Assembly: GCA_014084085.1 (NCBI GenBank)
Contig: NPFB01000012.1
Location: forward strand, 723,443-787,442
Source: Hondaea fermentalgiana
Lineage: Eukaryota; Sar; Bigyra; Thraustochytrida; Thraustochytriidae
Reading direction: 5' to 3'
Length of the DNA: 64,000 nucleotides
Shown here piece by piece: positions 11,023 to 19,519 of the stretch. Every line of letters starts with the position of its first letter. The stretch's first letter is position 1. Position numbers and translations under genes: made by a program. A model generated the notes under the pieces. It was not told where the DNA came from. It did not search any database and saw only the letters and a list, made by a program, of their open reading frames with translations.

Positions 11023-11766
11023 TTTCGCGAGGCAGACGCCTTTCGCGCACCACGAGTTGAAGAAGTCAGGATGAGAGGAGAGAGAGAGCGAGAGAGAGCG
11101 AGAAGCAAGTTGTTTTGTGAGGCCCTCTTTGCGGCTTTGCCTGCCGTCTTTCTTGGCTCGCGGCCTTGGCGGCGTTCTGCCTCACCTCCCCACTCGCTCG
11201 ACTTTCCCTCGCCCTTGCCCTTGCCTTTGTCCTTGCCTTTCTCCTCTCCTTCTCTCCCTCCTTCCCTCGCTCGCTGGAGTTCTTGCTTCCTATCGTGACT
11301 TCCTTCCTTTGGTTTGCCGCCGATATCGGCACGCGCGAGGTTGGGAGCAATATTGCCGCGCCTTGCCTCGCCTTGCTTCGCCTCGCCTCGCGACGTCCTG
11401 CTTCACCCCACCCCGACACAAAGTAGACGTTGAGGTGCAGCGGGGCTTGCGCGTGCGTTCCCACGCAAGTATGTATGCCTGCCGCGCGTCCCCCGAAGGT
11501 CCCTCGAAAGCTCGCTCGCTCGTAAAGTGATCCAAGAGGAAATCGGTGATCATCGTATCCGGCGGCAACGGCTAGGTCTGAGAACGCAAGGGTGTGTATG
11601 CATGTCAGAATGAGATTTGGGAACACTGGCACGAGGCATCCACAAAAAAGAAAAAAAATGCGCATCGCATCCGATGCGATGATCTAATGTCAAAGCAGAC
11701 AAGCAAGGGGTGCGCAGTCTGGCCGCAAACTCCGACGGACCGTGGCGACGAGACACTTGCGGAGCG
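11023..11766. promoter_or_regulatory. Divergent intergenic region with CT/GA-rich and CCTTG/CCTCG repeats
   Basis: 744 bp between two divergent start codons. It holds a GA-rich stretch (11080-11105), a C/T-rich stretch (11200-11275) and a 5-bp degenerate repeat of CCTTG/CCTCG (about 11359-11391). Forward frames here are low-complexity and not convincing as protein. An A-rich run lies at about 11645-11660. Confidence 0.5.
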
Positions 11767-13029
11767 ATGGTGGTCGTACGCACGATCACGGCGTCGCTGA
11801 CGCTTCACAAGGGCGACTGCGAGGACGAGAATGTTTTGGACACCAAGATGAAGAAGGTCGTGGGCTTCCTCGCGCGTGCCCAGCAAACTCTGCTCGAAGC
11901 GGGTGAGGCCAAGGTAGAGGCGGTACAAACCGTGCGTGTTTCATGCAACCCAGTAGAGGAGTTTGTGGACTTTGACGAGGGGGACGAAAAAGCTGTTCTT
12001 GCCCAAATTGCGAGACTTGCCGCTGTCGCAGCCAAGCATGAAGTGGGATTCCTCAGCCTGGGCCCCATGCGCAGCAGCAAACACCTGGCATTGATTCCCA
12101 AGATTCTCGCACTCGCGCCGCATGTGAATATGTCTGCATCTGCTGTGCAGAATAAAGACGACGCGCCCGACTTTGGACGGGCGCTTCAACTTGCAGATGT
12201 AACCAAGCAAGTGGCTCTTCTCGGCGAGGATGGCCAAGGTAGCTTTCGCTTTTGTGTGAGCTCAGAGGTGCCCGCCGGAACACCGTTCTTCCCAGCGTCG
12301 CATTTTGCTGCAAACTACGAGAACGTATGCTTTGCGATTGGTCTCGAGACGAGCTCTGTCTTGGTTCAAGCATGGGAGGTTGCTGCAAGTGCGGAAGAGG
12401 ACGAAATCGCAGCTGTGCATGCCAAGTGTCAATTCGAGCTGACGACTCGCATGGCAGATCTGCTGCGGCCTCTTGGAGAAGCGTGCGCCACGCTTGCAAA
12501 TCACGAGGGTGCTACCTTTTTTGGAATTGACGCGTCCATGAATCCCAGTTTGTCTGACCCTGGCATTGGACACGCCTTTGGAACGGTGCTGAAGCGCATT
12601 GGGAAGGAGTCCCCTGGATCTGCTCTTTTCGGCTCTACAGGAACACTGTCGCTGTGCTTCTTGCTGACCAAGAGCATTCGCGATGCTGGTAAAGCAGCTG
12701 GGGTGACCTTGTGTGGATACTCGGGTCTCATGCTGCCACAGATGGAAGACAAAGGAATTGCCGCGGCCGCGGCGGCGGGCGCCTTTACTGTTCAGGACCT
12801 GCTCCTCTTTTCCTCAGTATGTGGCGTCGGTATCGATACGGTCCCGATTCCCGGAGAAACAAGTCGCGAGAAGCTAGCACTCTTGTTTATGGACATGTGG
12901 GCGCTCTCGACCAAATGGAGCAAACCTCTTTCTTGCAGGGTCCTTCCCGTGGCTGGGAAGAAGGCAGGAGAAGAGACGAATACGTCAAATCCTTTCTTGT
13001 GCAACTCGGTTGTCTTGGGTTTGACTTAA
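11767..13029 (+). CDS. DUF711 (UPF0210) family protein
   Basis: 420 aa from the ATG at 11767; the 19 codons before it read like 5' UTR, and family members begin with (V/I)RTITAFL-like sequence, as here (VVVRTITASLTL). Family blocks are visible through the whole length: FFPASHFA, CFAIGLE, FFGIDASMNPS, FGSTGTLSLCFLLTKSIRDAG, CGYSGLMLPQMED, the block around LLLFSSVCGVGIDTVPIPG, and SCRVLPVAGKKAGE. DUF711 proteins are common in bacteria and archaea, form a fold discussed as related to glycyl-radical enzymes, and have no established reaction. I see no targeting peptide, so cytosolic is the default. Its 3' UTR runs into a tandem duplication shared with the convergent FN3 gene. Horizontal origin is possible but not shown here. 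Confidence 0.9.
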   Translation: MVVVRTITASLTLHKGDCEDENVLDTKMKKVVGFLARAQQTLLEAGEAKVEAVQTVRVSCNPVEEFVDFDEGDEKAVLAQIARLAAVAAKHEVGFLSLGPMRSSKHLALIPKILALAPHVNMSASAVQNKDDAPDFGRALQLADVTKQVALLGEDGQGSFRFCVSSEVPAGTPFFPASHFAANYENVCFAIGLETSSVLVQAWEVAASAEEDEIAAVHAKCQFELTTRMADLLRPLGEACATLANHEGATFFGIDASMNPSLSDPGIGHAFGTVLKRIGKESPGSALFGSTGTLSLCFLLTKSIRDAGKAAGVTLCGYSGLMLPQMEDKGIAAAAAAGAFTVQDLLLFSSVCGVGIDTVPIPGETSREKLALLFMDMWALSTKWSKPLSCRVLPVAGKKAGEETNTSNPFLCNSVVLGLT

Positions 13030-13045
13030 TAGCCTCCTCCTCTAC

Positions 13046-13427
13046 GTCAAAGTCTCTCCTCCGAGGGCAAGGTCGAAGCGCCGTTCTTGCAAATCACTAC
13101 CAAAGAAATAAAGACATAAAATGCTTTAGCGATACACGAGACCTTGGTTCGTGCCCAAGAGATCCGTGCAGGGCACGCGCTGTCATGAATACCATAAGGA
13201 TAGGAAGCAACATGAGACTGAGCCATAAAAGATACCAGGTCAAAGTCTCTCCTCCGAGGGCAAGGTCGAAGCGTCGTTATTGCAAATCACTACCAAAGAA
13301 ATAAAGTCATAGAATGCTTTAGCGATACACGAGACCTTGCTTCTTGCCAAGAGATCCGTGCAAGGCACGCGTAGTCATGGATACCATGAGGATAGAAAGC
13401 AGCATGAGACTGAGCCATAAAAGATAC
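13046..13427. repeat. 193-bp tandem duplication between two convergent genes
   Basis: Unit 1 is 13046-13238 and unit 2 is 13239 to about 13427, at an offset of 193 bp. The units differ by scattered substitutions and at least one 1-bp indel (around 13148 against 13340). Unit 2 contains the real stop and last ~36 codons of the minus-strand FN3 gene. Unit 1 is therefore a detached, frameshifted copy of that gene end. Confidence 0.9.
13126..13238 (-). pseudogene. Broken duplicate of the 3' end of the FN3/multipass gene
   Basis: Read on the minus strand it begins YLLWLSLMLL like the true gene end, keeps TRALHGSLG-like sequence, then is shifted by a 1-bp insertion near 13148, so the final residues differ and the aligned stop falls out of frame. 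It is a by-product of the 193-bp tandem duplication and has no start of its own. Confidence 0.8.
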
Positions 13428-14461
13428 ATGATCAAGCCCACCGTCTGCGGACTCGACTCGCGATGAAAATGCGCGGCCACCCATGGCCGCGAAAGGCGCC
13501 AGAACACCCCCGAGAAGAAACTTGTGGCAACAAAGAATCCTGGCGCACTTTCAAAGAGCCAAAAGTCAAAGCGAGAACAGTGCCACCAGAGCAGGCTGAC
13601 GGCAGTTCCCGCACTTCCAAGCACAGCAACAGTCGAAATGACACTTGAAATACCATCCACTATGGGCGCCATGTGCTGAGTAGAGCCGGAAACCCGTTCC
13701 AACGCCGCGACGACAACAATGGCAAGCGAGACGCGGAAAAAAACAGTGAGCTTGGCCATGGAAAACACTTGGTCCAGACCCTGCACAATGGGCACATATG
13801 ACTCTGTAACGAGGACCACAAAGCCAGCAAGAACACCTACAAGGCCGAGGTGTACCGTTTGCACCGACACGTGAAATGTCCCGCGGACAAAGCTCCATGC
13901 TTTGACGCGGAGGTCTCGGAAAAAACCGGAGAAGTCAATCGGGGAGCGACGGTTGCGGCTTCGATGGCGATGGCGCGGAGGCGGTTCCGCGTAAATTTGC
14001 TTTGATGGCGCACTGAAAGGCCCCCACGCCCCGCCTTCTCCGGGTCTTTCCATGTCGGTCACCCAGTGTCGCACCCTGAATGTGTACGCTTGGCCGTGCT
14101 CGAGACCCTCGACCTTGTGTTTGTGGACGCTGTGTCCAGGCTCGAACTCCACCACGCCGCCATTGACGATTTGCCACGAAACTTGCGGTTTCGTCTGATG
14201 ACGTTTTGAGATGGGTATATGTTTCTGCATCTCGAGTTGATATTTGCATGTGCCGGCAAAGCAGCCCGCGATGGGGGCATTCCACAGCAAGGTGAGGCTG
14301 TCTGCCGCTGCATCTCCCAGGAGATCAGGGCTCGTTGGCGCCTCGAGATCCGGGGCAAAGATCGTGCCCGCGAGGCCCACGAGCAGGGCCAGGAGCATGA
14401 GCACCTCACAGACGCCGATCTTGGCGCATACTGTCGCTGACTCCGTTGCAGACGCCTGCAT
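13319..14461 (-). CDS. Fibronectin type III domain/multipass membrane protein
   Basis: 380 aa from the ATG at 14461. The frame is open much further upstream, but that part is low-complexity Arg/Ser/Ala and overlaps the divergent promoter, so it is left out. Residues ~12-32 form a signal anchor. Residues ~40-160 match an FN3 fold (DSLTLLWNAP near the start; the GLEHGQAYTFRVRHW strand-F signature; SAPSKQIYAEPP at the end). After a basic linker (RHRHRSRNRR) there are about five hydrophobic segments near 205-225, 240-260, 275-295, 305-325 and 343-363. FN3 plus a C-terminal multipass region is not a family I can name. Function unknown; a membrane or secretory-pathway location is likely. Confidence 0.78.
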   Translation of the reverse strand: MQASATESATVCAKIGVCEVLMLLALLVGLAGTIFAPDLEAPTSPDLLGDAAADSLTLLWNAPIAGCFAGTCKYQLEMQKHIPISKRHQTKPQVSWQIVNGGVVEFEPGHSVHKHKVEGLEHGQAYTFRVRHWVTDMERPGEGGAWGPFSAPSKQIYAEPPPRHRHRSRNRRSPIDFSGFFRDLRVKAWSFVRGTFHVSVQTVHLGLVGVLAGFVVLVTESYVPIVQGLDQVFSMAKLTVFFRVSLAIVVVAALERVSGSTQHMAPIVDGISSVISTVAVLGSAGTAVSLLWWHCSRFDFWLFESAPGFFVATSFFSGVFWRLSRPWVAAHFHRESSPQTVGLIMYLLWLSLMLLSILMVSMTTRALHGSLGKKQGLVYR

Positions 14462-15068
14462 CTTCCCGCTTGCGTCCGCGCCCCCGCGTTGGCGACGCTC
14501 GCCTCTGCAGCTCGCGCGCAGCCTCGCGAGACGGTTTTTGCCGCGAGGCCAAACTCGATGATTCCCGCCGCCCGCCGCCACGAAGGTCTCCGAGCGCTGT
14601 CTCCGTCGGGCAAGCGGGGGCAGGGCGAGCGAGCGAGCAAGGGCCGCTCGCGCAGAGGCTTCGCTGGCGCGCACGAGGCCTGAGCGCGCGCAGGCCGTCT
14701 GCGAGTTCGGGTCTGTGCGCAAGGCGCCGGCCAGGAACAACCAAGGCGAGGCAGCAAGCAAGCCCGTGCCCGCCAAACGCAGAACCAAGCTCGCTCGGCG
14801 CCTCTCCGACGCTCGCCCTTGCCTGGCGCCTGATCGCGAGCAGCTCGACGTAGCGCGGGCGCGGACGCTTGCGCTGCTGCAGAGGCCTCGAGCGAGCGAG
14901 CGAGCGAGCGAGCGCCTTGCGGACGAGGACGGGGACGAGGAGAAGGACCCGACCGACAGCGTCTCGAGTTCACAGCAACCAGTCGTCGACTTGAAGGTCT
15001 CTGCACGCGCGCGGCAGAGCGCGACGAGCAGCGAGCGAACAAGCGAGCAAGCGAGCGAGCGAGGGGGG
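14462..15068. promoter_or_regulatory. Divergent intergenic region with GCGA tetranucleotide repeats
   Basis: 607 bp, very GC-rich, between divergent starts of the FN3 and TTL genes. (GCGA)n runs lie at about 14891-14915 and again at 15032-15061, just before the TTL start. Long frames on both strands through here are compositional and not supported as protein. Confidence 0.5.
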
Positions 15069-16541
15069 ATGGAGAAGAACAACGGCGGCGAGGACATGGC
15101 GCTCAGCGCAGATGCCATGTCCGCGCTGCAGGATTTCCTTGGCGAAAACGGGGGTGACGGCGACGAGCTCGCGGCCATGCTCATGTTCAGGCGCCAAAAT
15201 GACTCGGATTCGGACTCGGACGATGACGAAGAAGAGGAAGAAGAAGGCGAGAAAATTGACCACGCAGCATACTACAGGGAAAGGTTTCCCGAACGCTATG
15301 GCCTTGAAGCCGCAGCAACGGCGGCTAGCGGTGAGCAGACCACTGTAAGCCAGCCGTCGAGGCGAGAAGACCCTGTTGCGCTCGTAACACTCGAAGATGA
15401 CTACGTGCAAGATTTGCTGTTGTCTGCATTCGAGTCGAGGCCACATTGGCGCGTCTCAACAGCGGTCCCTGACGAGGATGCCGGGCCAGATGCCGAGGTC
15501 CCCTTTGACTTGCACTGGGGCGAATACGAGCACTTGCAATGGTTTGGAAAACAATTTTCAAGTGGACGCTCCCTCGTGAGCTGCTACTACAATCGCAAAG
15601 GTCTCATTCGCAAGGGCCACTTGGCATACATTTTGGAAAAGTGGCGAGCCAAACACACAGACCGGCTGCCGCTGGCGCCCAAGTCGTACATTCTTACCCT
15701 CGATGCCGAGGCTTCGGGCGAGGATCCCTTGGAGGCCATTGTACAGCGGGCCGTGGAGAAATCGGGGTTCCCAGGATTCGAAGGCAAACCATGGATTCTC
15801 AAACCAAGCGTCACAAATCAAGCTAACGGTATCGCCGTGATCGACTCCGGTGATGGACTTAACACGGTCATGGAGAAGGCCGACGAGATGCAGCGCGCCG
15901 GAGACTTTGTATTACAGGACTACCTGCCGCCTCTCCTTCTCGATAGGCGCAAGTTCCATCTGCGCGTTTTCATGCTCCTGAACGGAAATCTGACCGCGTA
16001 CGTGTCGCCCGAGTTTTTGGCCATCTTTTCTCTCGAGCCGTATGAGAACGCGCCCCTTGAGCACACGCGCGCACACTTGACCAACATTGCGCATCAAGAG
16101 GTACTGTCAGAGGATGATCAGCACCGATGCATGCGGCTCTTTGAGGAAACGATTCCGGACATGGTTGCATGCGGCGCAGTAAAGGACGAAGAGGAGGGCA
16201 AGGCTCGCTTCGAAGCTGTGCGGAAACGCGTTTTCGACATGTGCGCCGAGCTCGTCGAGGCGGTATCCTCGGAGCTCACCTTTCAGCCTCGTGCAAATTG
16301 TTTCGAGCTCTTTGGGCTCGACTTTATGATTGACCCAGACTGGCACGTCTGGCTTTTGGAGGCCAATGCCGAGCCTGATCTCAGCAAGGCCGGCGACCGG
16401 CTGCAGCCCGTCATTGACGGCATTCTTCGCGATACGCTGTCCATTGTTGTTGATCGCGACCCGCGCTTTGCTGTCGTCGACGCGGAGCCCGCACCCGTCA
16501 AGCTGCACAAGGTCTTTGAGCGCGCGCCGCGACCCTTTTAA
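15069..16541 (+). CDS. Tubulin-tyrosine-ligase-like ATP-grasp protein
   Basis: 490 aa from the ATG at 15069; upstream codons are repeat-derived (GAGC/GCGA). Residues 1-80 are acidic and disordered (a run of D/E near 60). From ~120 on there is a TTL fold: GKHLAYILEKW-like helix, KPWILKPSVTNQANGI (ATP-grasp lysine and loop), FVLQDYLPPLLLDRRKFHLRVFMLL (the hallmark Y-x-x-x-P-x-L and KFH/DLR strand), and LFGLDFMIDPDWHVWLLEANAEPDL (metal-binding E-x-N). The closest known layout is the C-terminal TTL domain of yeast Pby1 and plant TTL12-like proteins rather than alpha-tubulin TTL. It should ligate an amino acid to a protein tail; the substrate is unknown. Followed 183 bp later by the PH gene on the same strand. 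Confidence 0.87.
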   Translation: MEKNNGGEDMALSADAMSALQDFLGENGGDGDELAAMLMFRRQNDSDSDSDDDEEEEEEGEKIDHAAYYRERFPERYGLEAAATAASGEQTTVSQPSRREDPVALVTLEDDYVQDLLLSAFESRPHWRVSTAVPDEDAGPDAEVPFDLHWGEYEHLQWFGKQFSSGRSLVSCYYNRKGLIRKGHLAYILEKWRAKHTDRLPLAPKSYILTLDAEASGEDPLEAIVQRAVEKSGFPGFEGKPWILKPSVTNQANGIAVIDSGDGLNTVMEKADEMQRAGDFVLQDYLPPLLLDRRKFHLRVFMLLNGNLTAYVSPEFLAIFSLEPYENAPLEHTRAHLTNIAHQEVLSEDDQHRCMRLFEETIPDMVACGAVKDEEEGKARFEAVRKRVFDMCAELVEAVSSELTFQPRANCFELFGLDFMIDPDWHVWLLEANAEPDLSKAGDRLQPVIDGILRDTLSIVVDRDPRFAVVDAEPAPVKLHKVFERAPRPF

Positions 16542-16724
16542 TCGAGTGACTGATTGATTGATGATTTTTCTCCCTCTTCTTGTCCTCCCCTACTCGGCGC
16601 ATTATTCGACGACCGGATTGACTTCTCACGAGGCAAAAACCAAACAAGAGCGAATCGGACACAGTGCACGCGGAGAGCTCGCGTTTTGCCCTGCACCGGC
16701 GGCCCCTTTCCCGCCTCGCCGAGA

Positions 16725-17249
16725 ATGCTCGCGCCCGAAGACGCGCAGCGCCTGCCGGACGCGCTGCCCGAGGATGGGCACAATGGCAAGTCGGGTATCC
16801 TCATGAAGCGCGGGCTCCGATACCAGAGCGTGCCGTGCTTTGGGACGGAATTCAAGCGCAGGTACGTGGTGCTGCGCGGCAAGTATATGTACAGGTTCAA
16901 GTCGGAGAATCACAAGCGTGTCAAAGGCGTTCCTTTGGACCTCGAAGAGTTCCAGCTCGAGGTGGCGGACTATGAAGTGGACGATGACGGCGAGGTCTTG
17001 CCATTTGCCTTCAAGTTGTCTTCGGTCCGTAAAGTTTATCTTTTTGCAGCATCTTCGGCTCGCGAGCGCCAGGCGTGGCTGCAAGCCTTGGCTGCGGCGC
17101 GCAGCCATGCGATCAAGCAACGCCTCGGACATGCAGAGCGTCAAGCATGGGAAACCCGGAACAACAATCTAGGCGCATCTCTGCAGCGACAGCATGACCG
17201 CATGAGAGATTTGCAGCGCCAAGAGGATCAGGCGAGACTTGCCTTTTGA
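16725..17249 (+). CDS. Small PH-domain protein
   Basis: 174 aa from the ATG at 16725; the open frame reaches 16554 but that part reads like 5' UTR. Residues ~18-130 form a pleckstrin homology domain: SGILMKRG start, FKRRYVVLRGKYMYRFK strand pair, PFAFKLSS, and the closing helix with the conserved Trp (RERQAWLQALAAARS). A short charged helical tail follows (ERQAWETRNNNL...RDLQRQEDQ). Basic residues in the first loop suggest phosphoinositide or membrane binding, but no defined K-x-n-R-x-R pocket is obvious. A signalling or trafficking adaptor is a fair inference. It is convergent with the NEL gene (109-bp gap). Confidence 0.8.
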   Translation: MLAPEDAQRLPDALPEDGHNGKSGILMKRGLRYQSVPCFGTEFKRRYVVLRGKYMYRFKSENHKRVKGVPLDLEEFQLEVADYEVDDDGEVLPFAFKLSSVRKVYLFAASSARERQAWLQALAAARSHAIKQRLGHAERQAWETRNNNLGASLQRQHDRMRDLQRQEDQARLAF

Positions 17250-17358
17250 TTTTCTTTGAGTACATAGGCTTTTGGGTGTGCTTGTAAAAAGTTTAAATGA
17301 TTTATTTCATCCATGTACACAAACAGCATTTCTCTCGAATCGATCGCCTGTTTCGTTT

Positions 17359-19065
17359 TCACTCACATGTCGCGTGATCGTTGACACGGCGCAGAGCATT
17401 CTCAAAATTTTCGACAGACCGCGCCATGTTGGAAAAGTCGCGACCTGTGGCTACCCAATGCTCAATCATGTCATCCAACTCAAAAGGGGCCTGCACGGCG
17501 TCAATAAAGCAGGCAGGATGGCGGGCCAAGTCGCCATAGAGATCATATACTTGAGACACCTCGACATCACTCATTGGGGAAAGGGATGCCCACTCGATCA
17601 AAGCACTCGCCTCGTATCGGTCTTGTCGCTGCCACTCATCCCATCCTGAAAACCAGGCCTGAATGTCCGCGTCCGATGCACGTAGAGCGGCTTCCTTAGC
17701 GTCGCGAAAATCCGCTTCTGGTACACTGACGAGTGACGGGTAGAGCATCTGCGTTGCGGAAACAGGCAAGTCGAGGTCTTCACGTAGCGCAATCTCGAAT
17801 CGCAGATACACCTCCACGTCCTCTCCAGCGCGAGTAGCCACGGCAGCGCGCTGAGCAACGCGCTGCGCATGTTCATGAACAATGCCAAGTCGCATGATTC
17901 GGATTCCTAGCGCGCGAAGCGCTTCACGGTCCCCACGCGCGTGAGCAATGTGGTGCCATACCACGATCTGATTTAAGGCCCACACAATCATGTCTCCGCA
18001 TGTATCGATGCTGCTTGCAATCTGGACAAGCAGCTGCGGCCGACTCAATTCATCGTCGACGATAAGTTCTAGGGCCTCCCAAGCACGCTGCGCAAGTGCT
18101 GGACGTAATGCCTCAACTCGAAACTCTTTGGTACTGCGAAGCTTGTGCAAGAAACGAGTGAGGGCGCCCAAGTCAGCTGAATCGTTGATGGCGTTTTCAA
18201 GACCATGAGCAAGCACAGTGGAAGGCCCGTTTGGTTTTACGTCACCCATATCTCTCTTGACATTGTCTGGCAACGCGGTCCACCAAAAATTCACCGCGTC
18301 GGCAAGATTTGCAAAAGGTTCGGGTTCTTGGAAAGAGAGAAAGATTCGCAGTGCCGGATGCGCGAGGCCTCGGAGACGCTCAGCTTCCTCTTCGTCGACT
18401 CCGGTGTCGCGCAGTCGCACATCGCCTCTCGACTCGATCATCGAAAGCGGCAAGCTTGTGACCCCGGCACAGTTCTCGATGATGATGTCGCCATCGACAC
18501 TGACTCCGTCGGGGAGAGTTTGTAAGACTTCACAGCGCAAGAGGTAGAGGTCGCGGTGAACACGTAGATATTGAGGAAGTGAGACGAGGGCGCAAAGCTC
18601 GTCGAGCATCAAGAGACCCTCGATCTCCATGGCGGACGGAAGCGTGTCAAGGCTTGGCAGGCGCTCGAGCTGCAAATCTCCTTTGAGGAGCAGGGTTTCA
18701 GGAAGCTCTCGAAAAGAGGTGCAGTCCGCAATGCGTAGACTTTGCGTGATCAGATCTGCTGGCAAGTCGACCAAGAGTGGCAAATTGCACAGCTCGAGCT
18801 CACACAGCACTTGAAGCTGGCTTGGAAGCGAAGCAAGGCTCACCAGTCCATCCACACGTAGGTTCCGTGCGACCATTGCGGTTGTTAGTTCTGCTTCGCC
18901 TCTCTGTTCATATTGAGCGTACTTTTCCTCCGTGTCTTCCTCTTCAAGTGCTCGTTGATTGTCGCGTACGAGCACGTCTTGCATCTCTGGCGTCCTCCCC
19001 GTTGTCCTCGTCGTCGTCGAGGGCGCCGTCCCTCTTTGCGATGATCGTCCTCGAAGAAGCCACAT
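17359..19065 (-). CDS. LRR protein with a NEL-type (IpaH/SspH-like) E3 ubiquitin ligase domain
   Basis: 568 aa from the ATG at 19065 (alternative start 18984, 541 aa). An N-terminal acidic helix (RDNQRALEEEDTEEKYAQYEQ) is followed by about eight short ~20-residue LRRs with an LP..L spacing (SLPSQLQVL, DLPADL, ELPETL, TLPSAM, SLPQYL, TLPDGV, SLPLSM). The C-terminal ~300 residues match the NEL domain of Shigella/Salmonella/Pseudomonas secreted ligases: LADAVNFWW at the start, a Cys-x-Asp motif in SIDTCGDMIVWALNQ (catalytic Cys at ~356), then VEVYLRFEIALREDLDLPVS and the W-x-x-W element of WFSGWDEW. NEL enzymes form a thioester on that Cys and pass ubiquitin to substrate. Codon use looks like its neighbours and there is no intron. 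Transfer from bacteria is inferred from the family's distribution. Confidence 0.82.
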   Translation of the reverse strand: MWLLRGRSSQRGTAPSTTTRTTGRTPEMQDVLVRDNQRALEEEDTEEKYAQYEQRGEAELTTAMVARNLRVDGLVSLASLPSQLQVLCELELCNLPLLVDLPADLITQSLRIADCTSFRELPETLLLKGDLQLERLPSLDTLPSAMEIEGLLMLDELCALVSLPQYLRVHRDLYLLRCEVLQTLPDGVSVDGDIIIENCAGVTSLPLSMIESRGDVRLRDTGVDEEEAERLRGLAHPALRIFLSFQEPEPFANLADAVNFWWTALPDNVKRDMGDVKPNGPSTVLAHGLENAINDSADLGALTRFLHKLRSTKEFRVEALRPALAQRAWEALELIVDDELSRPQLLVQIASSIDTCGDMIVWALNQIVVWHHIAHARGDREALRALGIRIMRLGIVHEHAQRVAQRAAVATRAGEDVEVYLRFEIALREDLDLPVSATQMLYPSLVSVPEADFRDAKEAALRASDADIQAWFSGWDEWQRQDRYEASALIEWASLSPMSDVEVSQVYDLYGDLARHPACFIDAVQAPFELDDMIEHWVATGRDFSNMARSVENFENALRRVNDHATCE

Positions 19066-19519
19066 TCTCACTCTCTGGCCTTGTCCGCAACGCGTGGTGC
19101 GCGCACGGCACGTCACGTCTCGCGGAGCTTCGCAGCCCAGCGTCGCCCCTCCGCCGGGCCGGGCCCGCGTCCGTCTCGTTCGCCGTCTACTGCGAAATCT
19201 CGCGAGCCGGAAAACGCGTTCCGCCAAAACGGGTTCTGCAAAGACTACGTTCAAAACGTAGAGTGGAGTAGAGTAGAATAGAGTATAGCGCCGGAAGTGG
19301 GTTTTCCGACTTGCGGGCGGGGATAGCCGACTTGACGCGCCCACCTAACCACCGGCGTATCCTCCGCCGCGTTCTTGGCTGCTCGCAGTCGCTGCTCCTG
19401 CGACGAGTCGAGCAGAAGAAGAACCGCGCGTACGTGCCGCGCGTGCGTGCGAGCGCGGGCTGGGCTGGGCTGGGCTGGGCGGCGCACCGCGGCGCGGCGC
19501 GGGGGAGGAGGAGGAGAAC
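19066..19519. promoter_or_regulatory. Divergent intergenic region with TAGAG and GGGCT repeats
   Basis: 454 bp between the NEL gene and RAD50. It holds a degenerate (TAGAG)n run at 19259-19288 and (GGGCT)n at 19457-19480. The latter ends 40 bp before the RAD50 start. Confidence 0.6.

Noticed and set aside
14462..15184. N-terminal extension of the FN3 protein to a 621-aa frame
   Set aside because: The extra residues are repeat-derived Arg/Ser/Ala sequence crossing the divergent promoter and the TTL start; the ATG at 14461 gives a proper signal anchor.
16554..16724. N-terminal extension of the PH-domain protein
   Set aside because: The added 57 residues are unlike protein and the ATG at 16725 begins just before the PH fold.
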